DNA of 64,000 nucleotides from Xanthobacter dioxanivorans. GTDB lineage: Bacteria; Pseudomonadota; Alphaproteobacteria; Rhizobiales; Xanthobacteraceae. Every line of letters begins with the position of its first letter. The first letter of the stretch is position 1. The notes below the pieces were generated by a model. It was given only the letters and a program-made list of their open reading frames with translations. It searched no databases and had not been told where the DNA came from. The translations under genes and the position numbers were made by a program. The DNA is taken from assembly GCF_016807805.1 (NCBI RefSeq), contig NZ_CP063362.1, positions 1,426,001 through 1,490,000 on the forward strand, read 5' to 3'. This document shows positions 8,679-16,553 of the stretch, in pieces.

Positions 8679-9194
8679 ATGGCGCCGATGAGCAAGCACC
8701 AAGATGCCCCCTACCGTCCCTGCGTCGGCCTCGCCGTGTTCAACGGCGCGGGCAAGGTCTTCCTCGGGCGCCGCATCGGCGGGCCGGAGCATGTGGACGC
8801 GACCCATTCCTGGCAGTTGCCCCAGGGCGGCATCGACAAGGGCGAGGAGCCGTTCGACGCCGCCCTGCGCGAGCTCTACGAGGAGACCTCCATCCGCTCG
8901 GTGACCAGGCTCGGCGAGATCGAGGACTGGCTCACCTACGACCTGCCCGGCCGCATTGCGGGCGAGGCCTGGAAGGGCAAGTATCGCGGCCAGACGCAGA
9001 AATGGTTCGCCTTCCGCTTCACCGGCGTCGACGCCGAGATCAACATCTCGCGGCCCGGCGGCGGCGCCCACAAGCCGGAATTCATGGACTGGCGCTGGGA
9101 AAGCCTCGACAAGGTGACCGAGCTCGTCATCCCCTTCAAGCGCAACGTCTATGCCGAGGTGGTGCGCGGCTTCCGCCGGTTCTCCGAGAGCTGA
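8679..9194 (+). CDS. rppH: RNA pyrophosphohydrolase (Nudix, RppH/NudH)
   Basis: A 171-residue Nudix hydrolase. The Nudix box is [21 protein letters not shown], preceded by the RppH-type WQLPQGG and followed by the family blocks [13 protein letters not shown] and [12 protein letters not shown]. RppH removes pyrophosphate from the 5' end of mRNAs and so starts their decay; related alphaproteobacterial enzymes also cleave dinucleoside polyphosphates. Two ATGs lie close together, at 8679 (MAPMSKH) and 8688 (MSKH), and no ribosome binding site decides between them. Confidence 0.93.
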   Translation: MAPMSKHQDAPYRPCVGLAVFNGAGKVFLGRRIGGPEHVDATHSWQLPQGGIDKGEEPFDAALRELYEETSIRSVTRLGEIEDWLTYDLPGRIAGEAWKGKYRGQTQKWFAFRFTGVDAEINISRPGGGAHKPEFMDWRWESLDKVTELVIPFKRNVYAEVVRGFRRFSES

Positions 9195-9748
9195 ACTCCG
9201 CGCCGGGGGCGAGGAGGCTTCGACGACCCGGGCGCGGCGCGGGAATAAGGACCCCTGCGCGGGGTGGGCGGATGTTCCGGCTCCAGATGGATGGACACCC
9301 TGCCGCCGCCGGCAACGCCTGCGTCCGGCCCGGCGGCATGCGCCTCATCGACCTGTGCGGCGACGCGGTGCAGACCTGCCCGGATTGAGCCGCCGCCGCG
9401 GCACAGAAGACTCCGGATCACGGAAGAGAACGGTGGCGGATTACATCCCGCTCGGACCGTGAAAACCACCCCGCGGGATGGAGCTCACCACAAGAACGCG
9501 CAAAATATTCGGAAAATACGAAGTTTATAAATCAATTGTGACAGAAACTTCGAGTCGCACCCCCACCAATATCCGGACTACCGCGTCAAACGCCACATGA
9601 TGTCCAGAATATCTGCATCATACCCGACTATTTTGTCTGTGGTATGACAGTCCGGACACCTCTGACTGTTGCCGTAGGGAGACAGTTATTGACAGCGACC
9701 TGCGTTATGACCAGCCATCCTGTTTCATTCGGGGGTGGGGAGCTTTAC
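9195..9748. other. 554-bp non-coding region upstream of the porin gene
   Basis: No convincing gene is seen here. The first half is GC-rich like the rest of the window. The stretch 9480-9650 is clearly AT-richer and probably holds the control region of the porin gene. A perfect TTGACA is at 9689-9694 but has no acceptable -10 box at the right distance. A 38-codon frame at 9272-9388 exists but has no ribosome binding site or recognisable product. Confidence 0.6.
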
Positions 9749-10516
9749 ATGCGCGCGTCGCTGCTGGTTACAAACATTCTCGCCGCGCTGATCGCCGGCG
9801 GCGCCGCCCAGGCGGCCGACCTGGCGTCCAAGCCGGTGACCAAGGCGCCGGTGGCGCCGGTCTTCAGCTGGACCGGCTTCTACGTCGGCGCCCAGGCCGG
9901 CTATGGCTGGGCGCAGAACGACTTCAGCAATTCCGTCGATCCGCTGAACCCGACGACCCTCAGCGTGGCAGATGCCGAGTTCAGCCTCGACGGCGGCTTC
10001 GTCGGCGGCCAGATCGGCTACAACTGGCAGATTTCCAACATCGTCCTCGGTGTCGAGGCGGACGCGGCGTGGGCCGACATTTCCGGCTCCGGCTCCTACT
10101 TCAACGGCGTCGCGCCGAGCTGCATCCAGAGCAACGATGCCTGCTCCTCGAAGATCGACGCGCTCGGCACCATCACCGGCCGCCTGGGCGTCGCCTTCGA
10201 CCGCATCCTGCTCTACGCCAAGGGCGGCGCTGCCTGGGCCACCACCTCGCACACCGCCGGCAACACCGACCTCGCCTTCCCCGCCTTCAGCTACAGCGCC
10301 ACCACCGATTCCACCCGCTGGGGCTGGACCGTGGGCGCCGGTGTCGAGTGGGCCTTCTTCAACAACTGGTCGGCGAAGGTGGAATACAATTACATCGACC
10401 TGGGCAGCAACCAGGTGACCTTCAACTTCACGCCCAACACCTTCATCAATCCCTACCAGGCGACGGTCGACCAGAACGTCCAGCTGGTGAAGGCCGGCAT
10501 CAACTATCGCTTCTGA
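9749..10516 (+). CDS. Omp25/RopB-family outer membrane beta-barrel protein
   Basis: A 255-residue protein with a signal peptide ending around AAQAA. It then has the family start FSWTGFYVGAQAGYGW, repeated alternating strands (GGQIGYNWQ, GRLGVAFDR, GWTVGAGVEWAF) and a C-terminal strand ending in NYRF, whose final Phe is the usual outer-membrane sorting signal. The pattern matches the small eight-stranded Omp25/RopB porin-like proteins of Hyphomicrobiales. The ATG at 9749 has GGGGAG 6 bases upstream. A longer frame upstream is not needed. Two hairpins follow the gene. Confidence 0.92.
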   Translation: MRASLLVTNILAALIAGGAAQAADLASKPVTKAPVAPVFSWTGFYVGAQAGYGWAQNDFSNSVDPLNPTTLSVADAEFSLDGGFVGGQIGYNWQISNIVLGVEADAAWADISGSGSYFNGVAPSCIQSNDACSSKIDALGTITGRLGVAFDRILLYAKGGAAWATTSHTAGNTDLAFPAFSYSATTDSTRWGWTVGAGVEWAFFNNWSAKVEYNYIDLGSNQVTFNFTPNTFINPYQATVDQNVQLVKAGINYRF

Positions 10517-10527
10517 GAACGCCATCA

Positions 10528-10568
10528 CTGCCGGCGGGTTCGCGCGACAGGCGCGGACCCGCCGGCAG
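10528..10568. repeat. Strong 18-bp hairpin just after the porin gene
   Basis: The arms 10528-10545 (starting CTGCCGGCGGGT) and 10551-10568 pair along 18 positions with one G-T wobble, around a 5-base loop. There is no T-run, so it may protect the 3' end of the porin mRNA rather than end transcription. Confidence 0.65.
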
Positions 10569-10607
10569 GGTCCGCCTGGAACGCCCTGTTTGGAGGGCCC
10601 TGTCTGG

Positions 10608-10634
10608 AGAGCCCCGGCATCGCCGGGGCTCTTT
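10608..10634 (+). terminator. Rho-independent terminator after the porin gene
   Basis: AGAGCCCCGGC at 10608-10618 pairs perfectly with GCCGGGGCTCT at 10622-10632 around a 3-base loop and is followed by TTCCATTT. It lies 92 bases after the porin stop. The rest of the space up to 10861 shows no gene. Confidence 0.8.
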
Positions 10635-10861
10635 CCATTTGCGGTCTTCTCACGCGGACGGAAGCGGACGCACCACCGGCCCCTTCGGGCTTACACCGGC
10701 CGGGCGGGACGCCGGCAAGGGGCGGGATGATGCGGGGGCGACGATCACCGCATCGGCCGGCCGACGGCGCAGCGCGACGGGAAAGGTCGACGGGCGCGGC
10801 GGGCCAAGGGGGAGGTGAAGAACGGATCGCAGGCGGGTCCCGCCTGCGGAGCGCCCGGCGG

Positions 10862-11518
10862 TCAGCTCGCGCCGGGCGTCACCAGATGCAGTCCGAGCAC
10901 CATGATGCCCACGGCCGCGACCCAGCTTCCGCCGGCCCGCAGGGCGATGGGGCGCCAGGATCCGGTGGAGGGCACGTCATCGCCCCGTCCGCCGCCGCGC
11001 AGGAAGGCAAGGGCGGCGCCCGTCGCGAGCGTCATCACCACATAGCCTGACGCCATCACTCCGGCGAGAAACAGCACGCGGTCGGTGCTCGCGGCCATGG
11101 CCGCGCCATTCTGGTCGCCGTGCAGCAGGCCCATGATTCCGGCCGTGCCGAGGAGAACCGGAAGCGGAACGCGCAGCGCCGCCGCCACGGCGAGCCCGGT
11201 CGCCGCCACCAGCGCGAGGCCGAGGGCCGGGCCGAACGCCGGCTGCGGCAGCACCAGCGAGAGAAGTCCGCCGGCGAGCAGGGCGAGGGGAAACGCCAGG
11301 ATGACCCAGCGCGCGCGCTGCGCCCCCTGGAAGGCGGCCAGCACCGCGAGGGCGATCCATGGCAGCACCTGCTGGAGATCGGTGAGGGGATGCAGGGCAC
11401 CGCTGTAGAAATCGCCGAGCCGCGTCTCCACCAGATGCGCGTGCGCCGCCGTAGGCGCGCAGGCGAGCGCGGCCCCGGCGGCGGACAAGTGGATCCAGCG
11501 CGTCAAGCGGGCCTTCAT
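10862..11518 (-). CDS. HupE/UreJ-like membrane protein, divergent member
   Basis: A 218-residue membrane protein with a signal peptide and about six transmembrane segments. It resembles HupE/UreJ proteins in size and layout (GALHPLTDLQQ after the signal, later GIMGLLHGDQNG), but the metal-binding HPLTGADH motif of true HupE is replaced by HPLTDLQQ. It may therefore be an accessory subunit or have lost nickel binding. Its ATG overlaps the stop of the upstream HupE gene as ATGA (11515-11518), so the two are translationally coupled. It is the last gene of the PPIase-HupE operon. The HupE assignment is moderate; membrane location is clear. Confidence 0.72.
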   Translation of the reverse strand: MKARLTRWIHLSAAGAALACAPTAAHAHLVETRLGDFYSGALHPLTDLQQVLPWIALAVLAAFQGAQRARWVILAFPLALLAGGLLSLVLPQPAFGPALGLALVAATGLAVAAALRVPLPVLLGTAGIMGLLHGDQNGAAMAASTDRVLFLAGVMASGYVVMTLATGAALAFLRGGGRGDDVPSTGSWRPIALRAGGSWVAAVGIMVLGLHLVTPGAS

Positions 11519-12138
11519 GCGATGATCCCGACGGCGCCGAGGAGGAAATAGAGGCCCACGCAGCCGATGGCGGCGCCGCAGGCGCGCACCGCCCGGGCCC
11601 CGGCCTCCCAGCGCACCAGCACGCCGATCAGGATGCCGGTGAGATGCAGCAGGCCGGTGGCGGCGACGAAGCCGGCGGCGAAGGCCACCGCGTCCGCCGC
11701 ATCGGGCAGCTCGCGGCCGTGGGCATAGCCATGGAAGACCGCGAACACGCCCACCATCACCGCCGCGACCCACAGGGGTGGCCGCGCGGCGAGCGCCACC
11801 ATGACGCCGAGGGCGATGCCCGACAGGGCGATCACTGGCTCGACGAACGGCAGCGGCACGCCGAGCAGGCCGAGGACGCCGCCCACCGCCATCACCAGGG
11901 GAAAGGTGACCGGCAGGACCCAGATCGCCGGGTTGCCGAGCTGCGCCCCCCAAAGCCCCACCGCCACCATGGCCACCAGGTGATCGGCGCCGGTGAGCGG
12001 GTGGAGGAAGCCGCTGACGAGGCCGAGGGCCACGCCGCTGCCGGTATGGGCGAAAGCGGGCGCCAGCGGGACGGCGGCGAAGAGGCCGGCCAGCGCACCG
12101 CAGAGGAGCACGCGGGCGCTGGGGACGAGGTGTTTCAT
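11515..12138 (-). CDS. HupE/UreJ family protein (putative nickel/cobalt permease)
   Basis: A 207-residue protein with a signal peptide (cleaved near PAFA-HTG) and about six transmembrane segments. It carries the family motif HPLTGADHLVAM (residues about 46-57) and FHGYAHGRELP. In HupE of rhizobia the HX5DH motif and the FHGxxHGxE motif are needed for nickel uptake, so a divalent-metal permease is likely. No hydrogenase or urease gene is in the window, so the metal and its user are unknown. Overlaps the next gene by 4 bases; 43 bases separate it from the larger HupE-like gene upstream. Confidence 0.85.
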   Translation of the reverse strand: MKHLVPSARVLLCGALAGLFAAVPLAPAFAHTGSGVALGLVSGFLHPLTGADHLVAMVAVGLWGAQLGNPAIWVLPVTFPLVMAVGGVLGLLGVPLPFVEPVIALSGIALGVMVALAARPPLWVAAVMVGVFAVFHGYAHGRELPDAADAVAFAAGFVAATGLLHLTGILIGVLVRWEAGARAVRACGAAIGCVGLYFLLGAVGIIA

Positions 12139-12181
12139 GGCGGCCTTCCTTGATCGGTTGCGGCGCCCCTCGGCGCCCGGG

Positions 12182-13192
12182 TCAGATGCGGGTGAGGAAC
12201 CAGAACGAGGCGACGGAGCCGATCACGTAGGCGGGGATGGCGGCGCCCCAGCGCGGCAGCAGCGCCTGCGCCTGGCGGTGGGCCCAAAGCAGGGCCAGCA
12301 CCGCCATGACGAAGGTGAGCTGGCCGATCTCCACGCCCACGTTGAAGAAGAAGAGCGCGATGGGCAGCGTCGCCTGGGGAATGCCGAGGGCGGTGAGCGC
12401 GGTGGCGAAGCCGAGCCCGTGCAGGAGGCCGAACGCGAACGCCACGCTCCAGGGATGCCGCGCGGTCAGTCCCGCCTCGCCGCGCTGCAGCTTCACGATC
12501 TCCACGCCGACGAACACGATGGAGAGCGCGATGGCGGCATTCAGCGGCCGCTCCGGCACGCCGACCCAGCCGAAGGTGGCGGCGGCGAGCGACAGGCTGT
12601 GGCCGACGGTGAAGGCGGTGATGGTCTTCACCAGCTTCCAGCCGCCCTTCACCAGCCAGATCAGGCCGAGCACGAACAGGAGATGGTCGATGCCGCGCAG
12701 GATGTGGTCGATGCCGAGATTGGTGTAGGTCTCGGCCAGATCGCGCCAGACCGCCATGTCGGTGCCCGGATCACGCGCGGCGGTGACGGTGGGCTTGGCG
12801 GCGCTCACCGTATAGACCTCCATCGGCCCCTCGTGGGGGATCACCCGGATGGTGGCCACCGACTGCCGGCTGCCGAGGCCCTGGAAGCTCAGCTGGCCGG
12901 TGATGCCGCGCGCGCCGCAGACGAGCTCCGGCGGCTCCCATGTGCAGTGGGGCGGGAAGATGGGCTGGAGCGTCATGTCCACCGGCGGCATGGTCCACTG
13001 GCCGATGAAGCGGCCCGGCGCGATCTCGCGCAGGGTGATCACCGCCATGGTGGCCTCGTGCGCCCGCGCCCCCGACGCCGGCGCCAGCACCGCCACGACG
13101 AGGCAGACGAGCGCCGCCACGAGGCCGCCCAGCGCGGCGAGGGCGCGACGGCGGACGGGGGCTTGCCCGCAGGGAGGCTGCGAGGGGTTCAT
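12182..13192 (-). CDS. HupE/UreJ-like protein with a large periplasmic domain
   Basis: A 336-residue protein. Residues 1-45 form a long signal region ending GARA-HEA. About 130 residues of periplasmic domain follow, then six or seven transmembrane segments with GIDHILRGIDHLLFVLGL, VGHSLSLAAATFG and FGLLHGLGFA. This fits the second HupE/UreJ family (an extra extracytoplasmic domain ahead of the membrane core). The conserved His and Asp residues in the membrane part are candidates for metal contacts. Its start overlaps the stop of the PPIase gene as ATGA (13189-13192). Such a protein beside a PPIase is a recurring pairing in proteobacteria, but its substrate is not established. Confidence 0.8.
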   Translation of the reverse strand: MNPSQPPCGQAPVRRRALAALGGLVAALVCLVVAVLAPASGARAHEATMAVITLREIAPGRFIGQWTMPPVDMTLQPIFPPHCTWEPPELVCGARGITGQLSFQGLGSRQSVATIRVIPHEGPMEVYTVSAAKPTVTAARDPGTDMAVWRDLAETYTNLGIDHILRGIDHLLFVLGLIWLVKGGWKLVKTITAFTVGHSLSLAAATFGWVGVPERPLNAAIALSIVFVGVEIVKLQRGEAGLTARHPWSVAFAFGLLHGLGFATALTALGIPQATLPIALFFFNVGVEIGQLTFVMAVLALLWAHRQAQALLPRWGAAIPAYVIGSVASFWFLTRI

Positions 13193-14070
13193 GGCTCGCT
13201 GCGCCGGATCACATAGGCCTTGCCGAGGTCGCGGGTGGCGGCGATGGCGAGCACGCGCCGCCGCTCGTCCTTCCAGGCCTGCGCCACCTGGGAGCCCACC
13301 TCGTCCAGCTCCACCCGCCGGCCGGGCGTGAAGGTGTCGCGGCGCACCACGTGCCAGCCCGACGCGGACGGCAGGACCTGCCATTCCCCCGCCGGGGCCT
13401 CCACCAGCTGGTCGACGAAGTCCTTGCCGAAGGACGGCTCCAGCGTCTGCCGCGGCCGCTGCCCGAAGATGAGGGCGCGCAGCTGCACCTCCTCGGGCTC
13501 GGTGCCGGCGCGGATCTGCTCCAGCACGGCGCGGCTCTGCGCCTCGGCGTCCGGGCCGGTGAACGGCACGTCGATGAAGCTGACGAGGTCGGGAATGTCG
13601 TAGTTGGCGCGGCGCTTCTCGTACCAGGCGGCCAGCTCCGCCTGGCTCGGCTCGCTCACCTCGACGCCGTTGAAGATGAGCAGGCGCATCTTGTGGGTGA
13701 TCCGGTCGCGGATCATCTCGTCGCCCTTGTCGAGCCCTTGCGCCAGCGCCTCGCGGAAGGTGATCTCGTTGAGGAGCCACACGTCGACCAGCTTGGCGAG
13801 CTCGTCGGCTCCCGGCGCGCGTCCCTCGTGCGTGCCCTTGAAGGCGTCCACGATGGATTGGCGCACCTCGGGGGTCACCTCGATCAGCCGCTCCTTGCTC
13901 ACCGAGGGCGTGACGGCGGCATGCACGGCGAAGATCACCGCCCCCAACGCCATGAACTGGACCAGCGGCTCGCGCACGAAGCGCCGCGCCCAACCCGGCG
14001 GCGTATGGCCCGCTTCCCTGCGATCGCCCCCGGCCGCCCCGGCGGCCGGCTCCAAACCCGATGACGTCAA
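13189..14070 (-). CDS. Membrane-anchored peptidyl-prolyl cis-trans isomerase (parvulin/PpiC type)
   Basis: The protein has a short cytoplasmic start, one transmembrane segment (REPLVQFMALGAVIFAVHAA), a SurA/PpiC-like helical region and a degenerate parvulin domain near the C-terminus with FGKDFVDQLVEAPAGEWQ and SGWHVVRRD. It should assist folding of exported proteins. The start is uncertain. TTG at 14070 with a GGGGGA element upstream gives 293 residues and puts the membrane anchor near the N-terminus; an ATG at 14196 and an ATG at 14445 are in frame but add low-complexity Arg/Gly/Ala sequence. It is the first gene of an operon with three HupE-like proteins, which suggests it helps assemble or mature them or their periplasmic partner. 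Confidence 0.8.
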   Translation of the reverse strand: MTSSGLEPAAGAAGGDRREAGHTPPGWARRFVREPLVQFMALGAVIFAVHAAVTPSVSKERLIEVTPEVRQSIVDAFKGTHEGRAPGADELAKLVDVWLLNEITFREALAQGLDKGDEMIRDRITHKMRLLIFNGVEVSEPSQAELAAWYEKRRANYDIPDLVSFIDVPFTGPDAEAQSRAVLEQIRAGTEPEEVQLRALIFGQRPRQTLEPSFGKDFVDQLVEAPAGEWQVLPSASGWHVVRRDTFTPGRRVELDEVGSQVAQAWKDERRRVLAIAATRDLGKAYVIRRSEP

Positions 14071-14527
14071 ATCCCGTCCCCCGCGCCGCTCTCGCCTGAG
14101 TCGGATCGCCGATGCGGAGGCGCTGGCCTCGTCGGCGTTCCGGCCCTGGAATCCATCAAGGCGCACGCCTTGTCCGAAAGGCCTGCCCCGCGCCATCCGG
14201 CGCGTGCGCCAGACGCCGGTCCGAGGCCGCCCAAATGCCGGCGAGAGACCGGCGGACGCCCCTGCCGTTTCTCGCGGCGCTTCTCCTACGGGCCGGGTGG
14301 TGTCGGGTTGATGACAGCGCCACAGAAATCTCACCTCGTCCTGCCGCGGGCCTTGCGGGAAATCCTTTGTCTGTAAAGAGCCGCCCTCGACTTTCCGCCG
14401 GCTGAACAGTTCTGTTATTCGGCTCACATCCTCCAGCGTCATCAAAGGTTCAGGAAGCGGTCACAGAACACCGGTAGTAGACCGCCATCGGATTCTGGAC
14501 ATCCGTTGTCAGCTGAGGGGTTGCAGA
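14071..14527. other. Divergent control region between the PPIase operon and the DUF3604 gene
   Basis: 457 bases without a convincing gene, although open frames run through it on both strands. Both flanking operons should have their promoters here. The last ~200 bases are less GC-rich than average. I could not identify a well-matched promoter. Confidence 0.5.
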
Positions 14528-16438
14528 ATGAAGAGCGGGGTGCTGGCGCATCAGTTGTTCGCGGGAGCTTCGGTTCTCGCGGTGGCCGGCGGAATGGGGG
14601 CTCTGCCGTCCACGCCGTCTTTCGCCGACAGCTACATGGCGGGCGACTTTCACAATCACACGCCGTGCTCGGACGGCCGGTCTTCCGTCGAGACGATGGT
14701 GAAGAAGGCGGTGCAGAGCTACGGCCTCGAATGGCTCGGAGCCGCGGACCACGGCGGCTCCAGCCCACGCGACTGCCGCGTGGACGACCCCGAGGGCGAC
14801 GGCTCCACCACCGGCACGGGCAAGTTCTGGGACGTGGCGCCGGTGACCGTCGTCAAGGGCGACGTGGCCACCTCGCAGGGCCACCGTTCCATGTGGCGCT
14901 GGCAGAGCGCCGAAGAAATCATCTATCCCGAGCTGGCGCGCCTCGCGAAGCAGCTCAACAAGCCCATGCTCTACGCCGGCATCGAGACCAACGTGCCGGG
15001 CCACGAGCACACCTCGATGACCGTCATCGGCAACCAGAAGCCGCAGAATTTCGGCGGCAACACCGGTGATGCCAGCGGCGTGGCCGAGTTCGAATACCGC
15101 TTCGACCGCTCCGACACCGACTTCTCCAAGGGTGCGCCGAACCACAGCTGGGAAGGCAAGGTGGCGAACGCGTCGGGCTCCGGTTCCGGCACCGCCAACC
15201 ACCAGAACAAGGCCGTCCCCAGCGTCCAGTGGCTGCAGAAATACTATCCCCTCGACAGCTACTACGTCCCCGCCCACCTGGAACGCGCCGGCGTGTTCAA
15301 CCCGAACGGCAACAACGGGTTCAACATCGAGCATCTCCGCGACTTCAACAATGCGGGTCCCACCGTCGCGGTCGGCTTCGAGAGCCAGCCCGGCCACCAG
15401 GCCTCCAACAATCGCGGCGAATACCGCGCCGGCTTCTGCGGCACGGGCTGCGACTCGGTGGGCGTGACCACCTTCGGCGGCACCGGCATCTACGCCGCCA
15501 AGATCGGCGGCGTGTGGGACGCGCTCCTCGGTGAAGGCCGCAACTGGTTCTTCTATGCCAGCTCCGACTGGCACAATCGCGGCGCGTTCAGCATCTACGA
15601 GACGGGCTCGACCAACGATTTCTATCCCGGCGAGTACCAGAAGCTGTACATCCCGCGCCCGGCGACCGGCACGACCCTGCGCCCGCAGGTGGTGGTTGAC
15701 GGCGTGCGTTCCGGCAACTCCTTCTCGGTCATGGGCGACCTGATCACCGGGGAGCTCTCCTACAAGGCCGAGGTCATCGGCTATGCGGCGGCCGGCTCGG
15801 CCAAGATGGGCCAGACCCTGGTGGTTCCACGTGGCCGCTCGGTCAAGCTCACCCTCGAGGTGAACGTGCCCACCGGCACCAACCACTCGCCGTACAGCTT
15901 CAACAACCCGTCGCTGGCCCAGATCGGCATCAAGGAGCCGCTCAACCGGCCGACCCTGCGCCAGGTGCAGTTCATCAAGGGCAACGTCTCCGGCGTGGTG
16001 GCGCCGACCAACGCCAATTACACCAGCGGCACCAACACCACCGCTGCGACCTTCGCCACCTTCAGCCCGAGCACCTGGACCGCGAACGGCACCAAGCGGA
16101 CCATGGTGGTCACCATCCAGAACGTGCAGAACAACATGTACGTCCGGGCCCGCGGCAGCAACCTGCCGGCGTCCACGCCGGCCGAGACCGACGCCCAGGG
16201 CAACCCGCTCAACGACTGGGATCCGGAAAACGGCGCCCAGGGCCCCTACGTGCCTTGCACCGATGCCGCCTGCCCCTCGCACATGGTGGTGCGCGACGGC
16301 CAGAAGATCTCCAGCTACGACGTGGCCGGCTGGTCCGACCTGTGGTTCTACGTCAACCCCATCTTCATCCGCGTCGCCGACCAGCCGAAGCTGCTGGTGG
16401 AGACCAACGGCGCCCTCGCCGTGGCGCTGAAGAAGTGA
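14528..16438 (+). CDS. Exported DUF3604 protein with PHP-like metal-binding motifs
   Basis: A 636-residue protein with a signal peptide (about residues 1-33, ending SFAD). Directly after it, GDFHNHTPCSDGR and GLEWLGAADHGGS resemble motifs I and II of the PHP phosphoesterase superfamily, whose His/Asp residues bind metal ions. Further conserved histidines occur in PAHLERAG and SSDWHNRG. The domain belongs to the DUF3604 family, found mostly in environmental bacteria and without a known function. A metal-dependent hydrolase in the periplasm is a reasonable inference. GAGGGG precedes the ATG. It is transcribed away from the PPIase-HupE operon. DUF3604 genes next to HupE-like and PPIase genes seem to recur, which hints at a shared process. 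Confidence 0.85.
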   Translation: MKSGVLAHQLFAGASVLAVAGGMGALPSTPSFADSYMAGDFHNHTPCSDGRSSVETMVKKAVQSYGLEWLGAADHGGSSPRDCRVDDPEGDGSTTGTGKFWDVAPVTVVKGDVATSQGHRSMWRWQSAEEIIYPELARLAKQLNKPMLYAGIETNVPGHEHTSMTVIGNQKPQNFGGNTGDASGVAEFEYRFDRSDTDFSKGAPNHSWEGKVANASGSGSGTANHQNKAVPSVQWLQKYYPLDSYYVPAHLERAGVFNPNGNNGFNIEHLRDFNNAGPTVAVGFESQPGHQASNNRGEYRAGFCGTGCDSVGVTTFGGTGIYAAKIGGVWDALLGEGRNWFFYASSDWHNRGAFSIYETGSTNDFYPGEYQKLYIPRPATGTTLRPQVVVDGVRSGNSFSVMGDLITGELSYKAEVIGYAAAGSAKMGQTLVVPRGRSVKLTLEVNVPTGTNHSPYSFNNPSLAQIGIKEPLNRPTLRQVQFIKGNVSGVVAPTNANYTSGTNTTAATFATFSPSTWTANGTKRTMVVTIQNVQNNMYVRARGSNLPASTPAETDAQGNPLNDWDPENGAQGPYVPCTDAACPSHMVVRDGQKISSYDVAGWSDLWFYVNPIFIRVADQPKLLVETNGALAVALKK

Positions 16439-16455
16439 GGTTCTGAAGATGTGAG

Positions 16456-16528
16456 GCGGGCCCGGCCGCGCGCCGGGCCCGCTCTCGTCCCGCGTTCCGC
16501 CGGGGGCCGTCAGGGCCCCCGGTTCGCT
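16456..16528 (+). terminator. Tandem hairpins after the DUF3604 gene
   Basis: A first 11-bp hairpin has arms 16456-16466 (GCGGGCCCGGC) and 16472-16482. A second has arms 16500-16508 (CCGGGGGCC) and 16514-16522 around a 5-base loop and is followed by TTCGCTTT. The second has the form of a rho-independent terminator; the first may stabilise the 3' end. Confidence 0.65.
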
Positions 16529-16553
16529 TTGTGCCGAGGCTCCAGGCTTGCCC

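Noticed and set aside
9272..9388. Small 38-codon open frame downstream of rppH
   Set aside because: No ribosome binding site, no recognisable product and no supporting context.
9689..9694. TTGACA as -35 box for the porin gene
   Set aside because: No acceptable -10 sequence 16-18 bases downstream, so it was described but not called a promoter.
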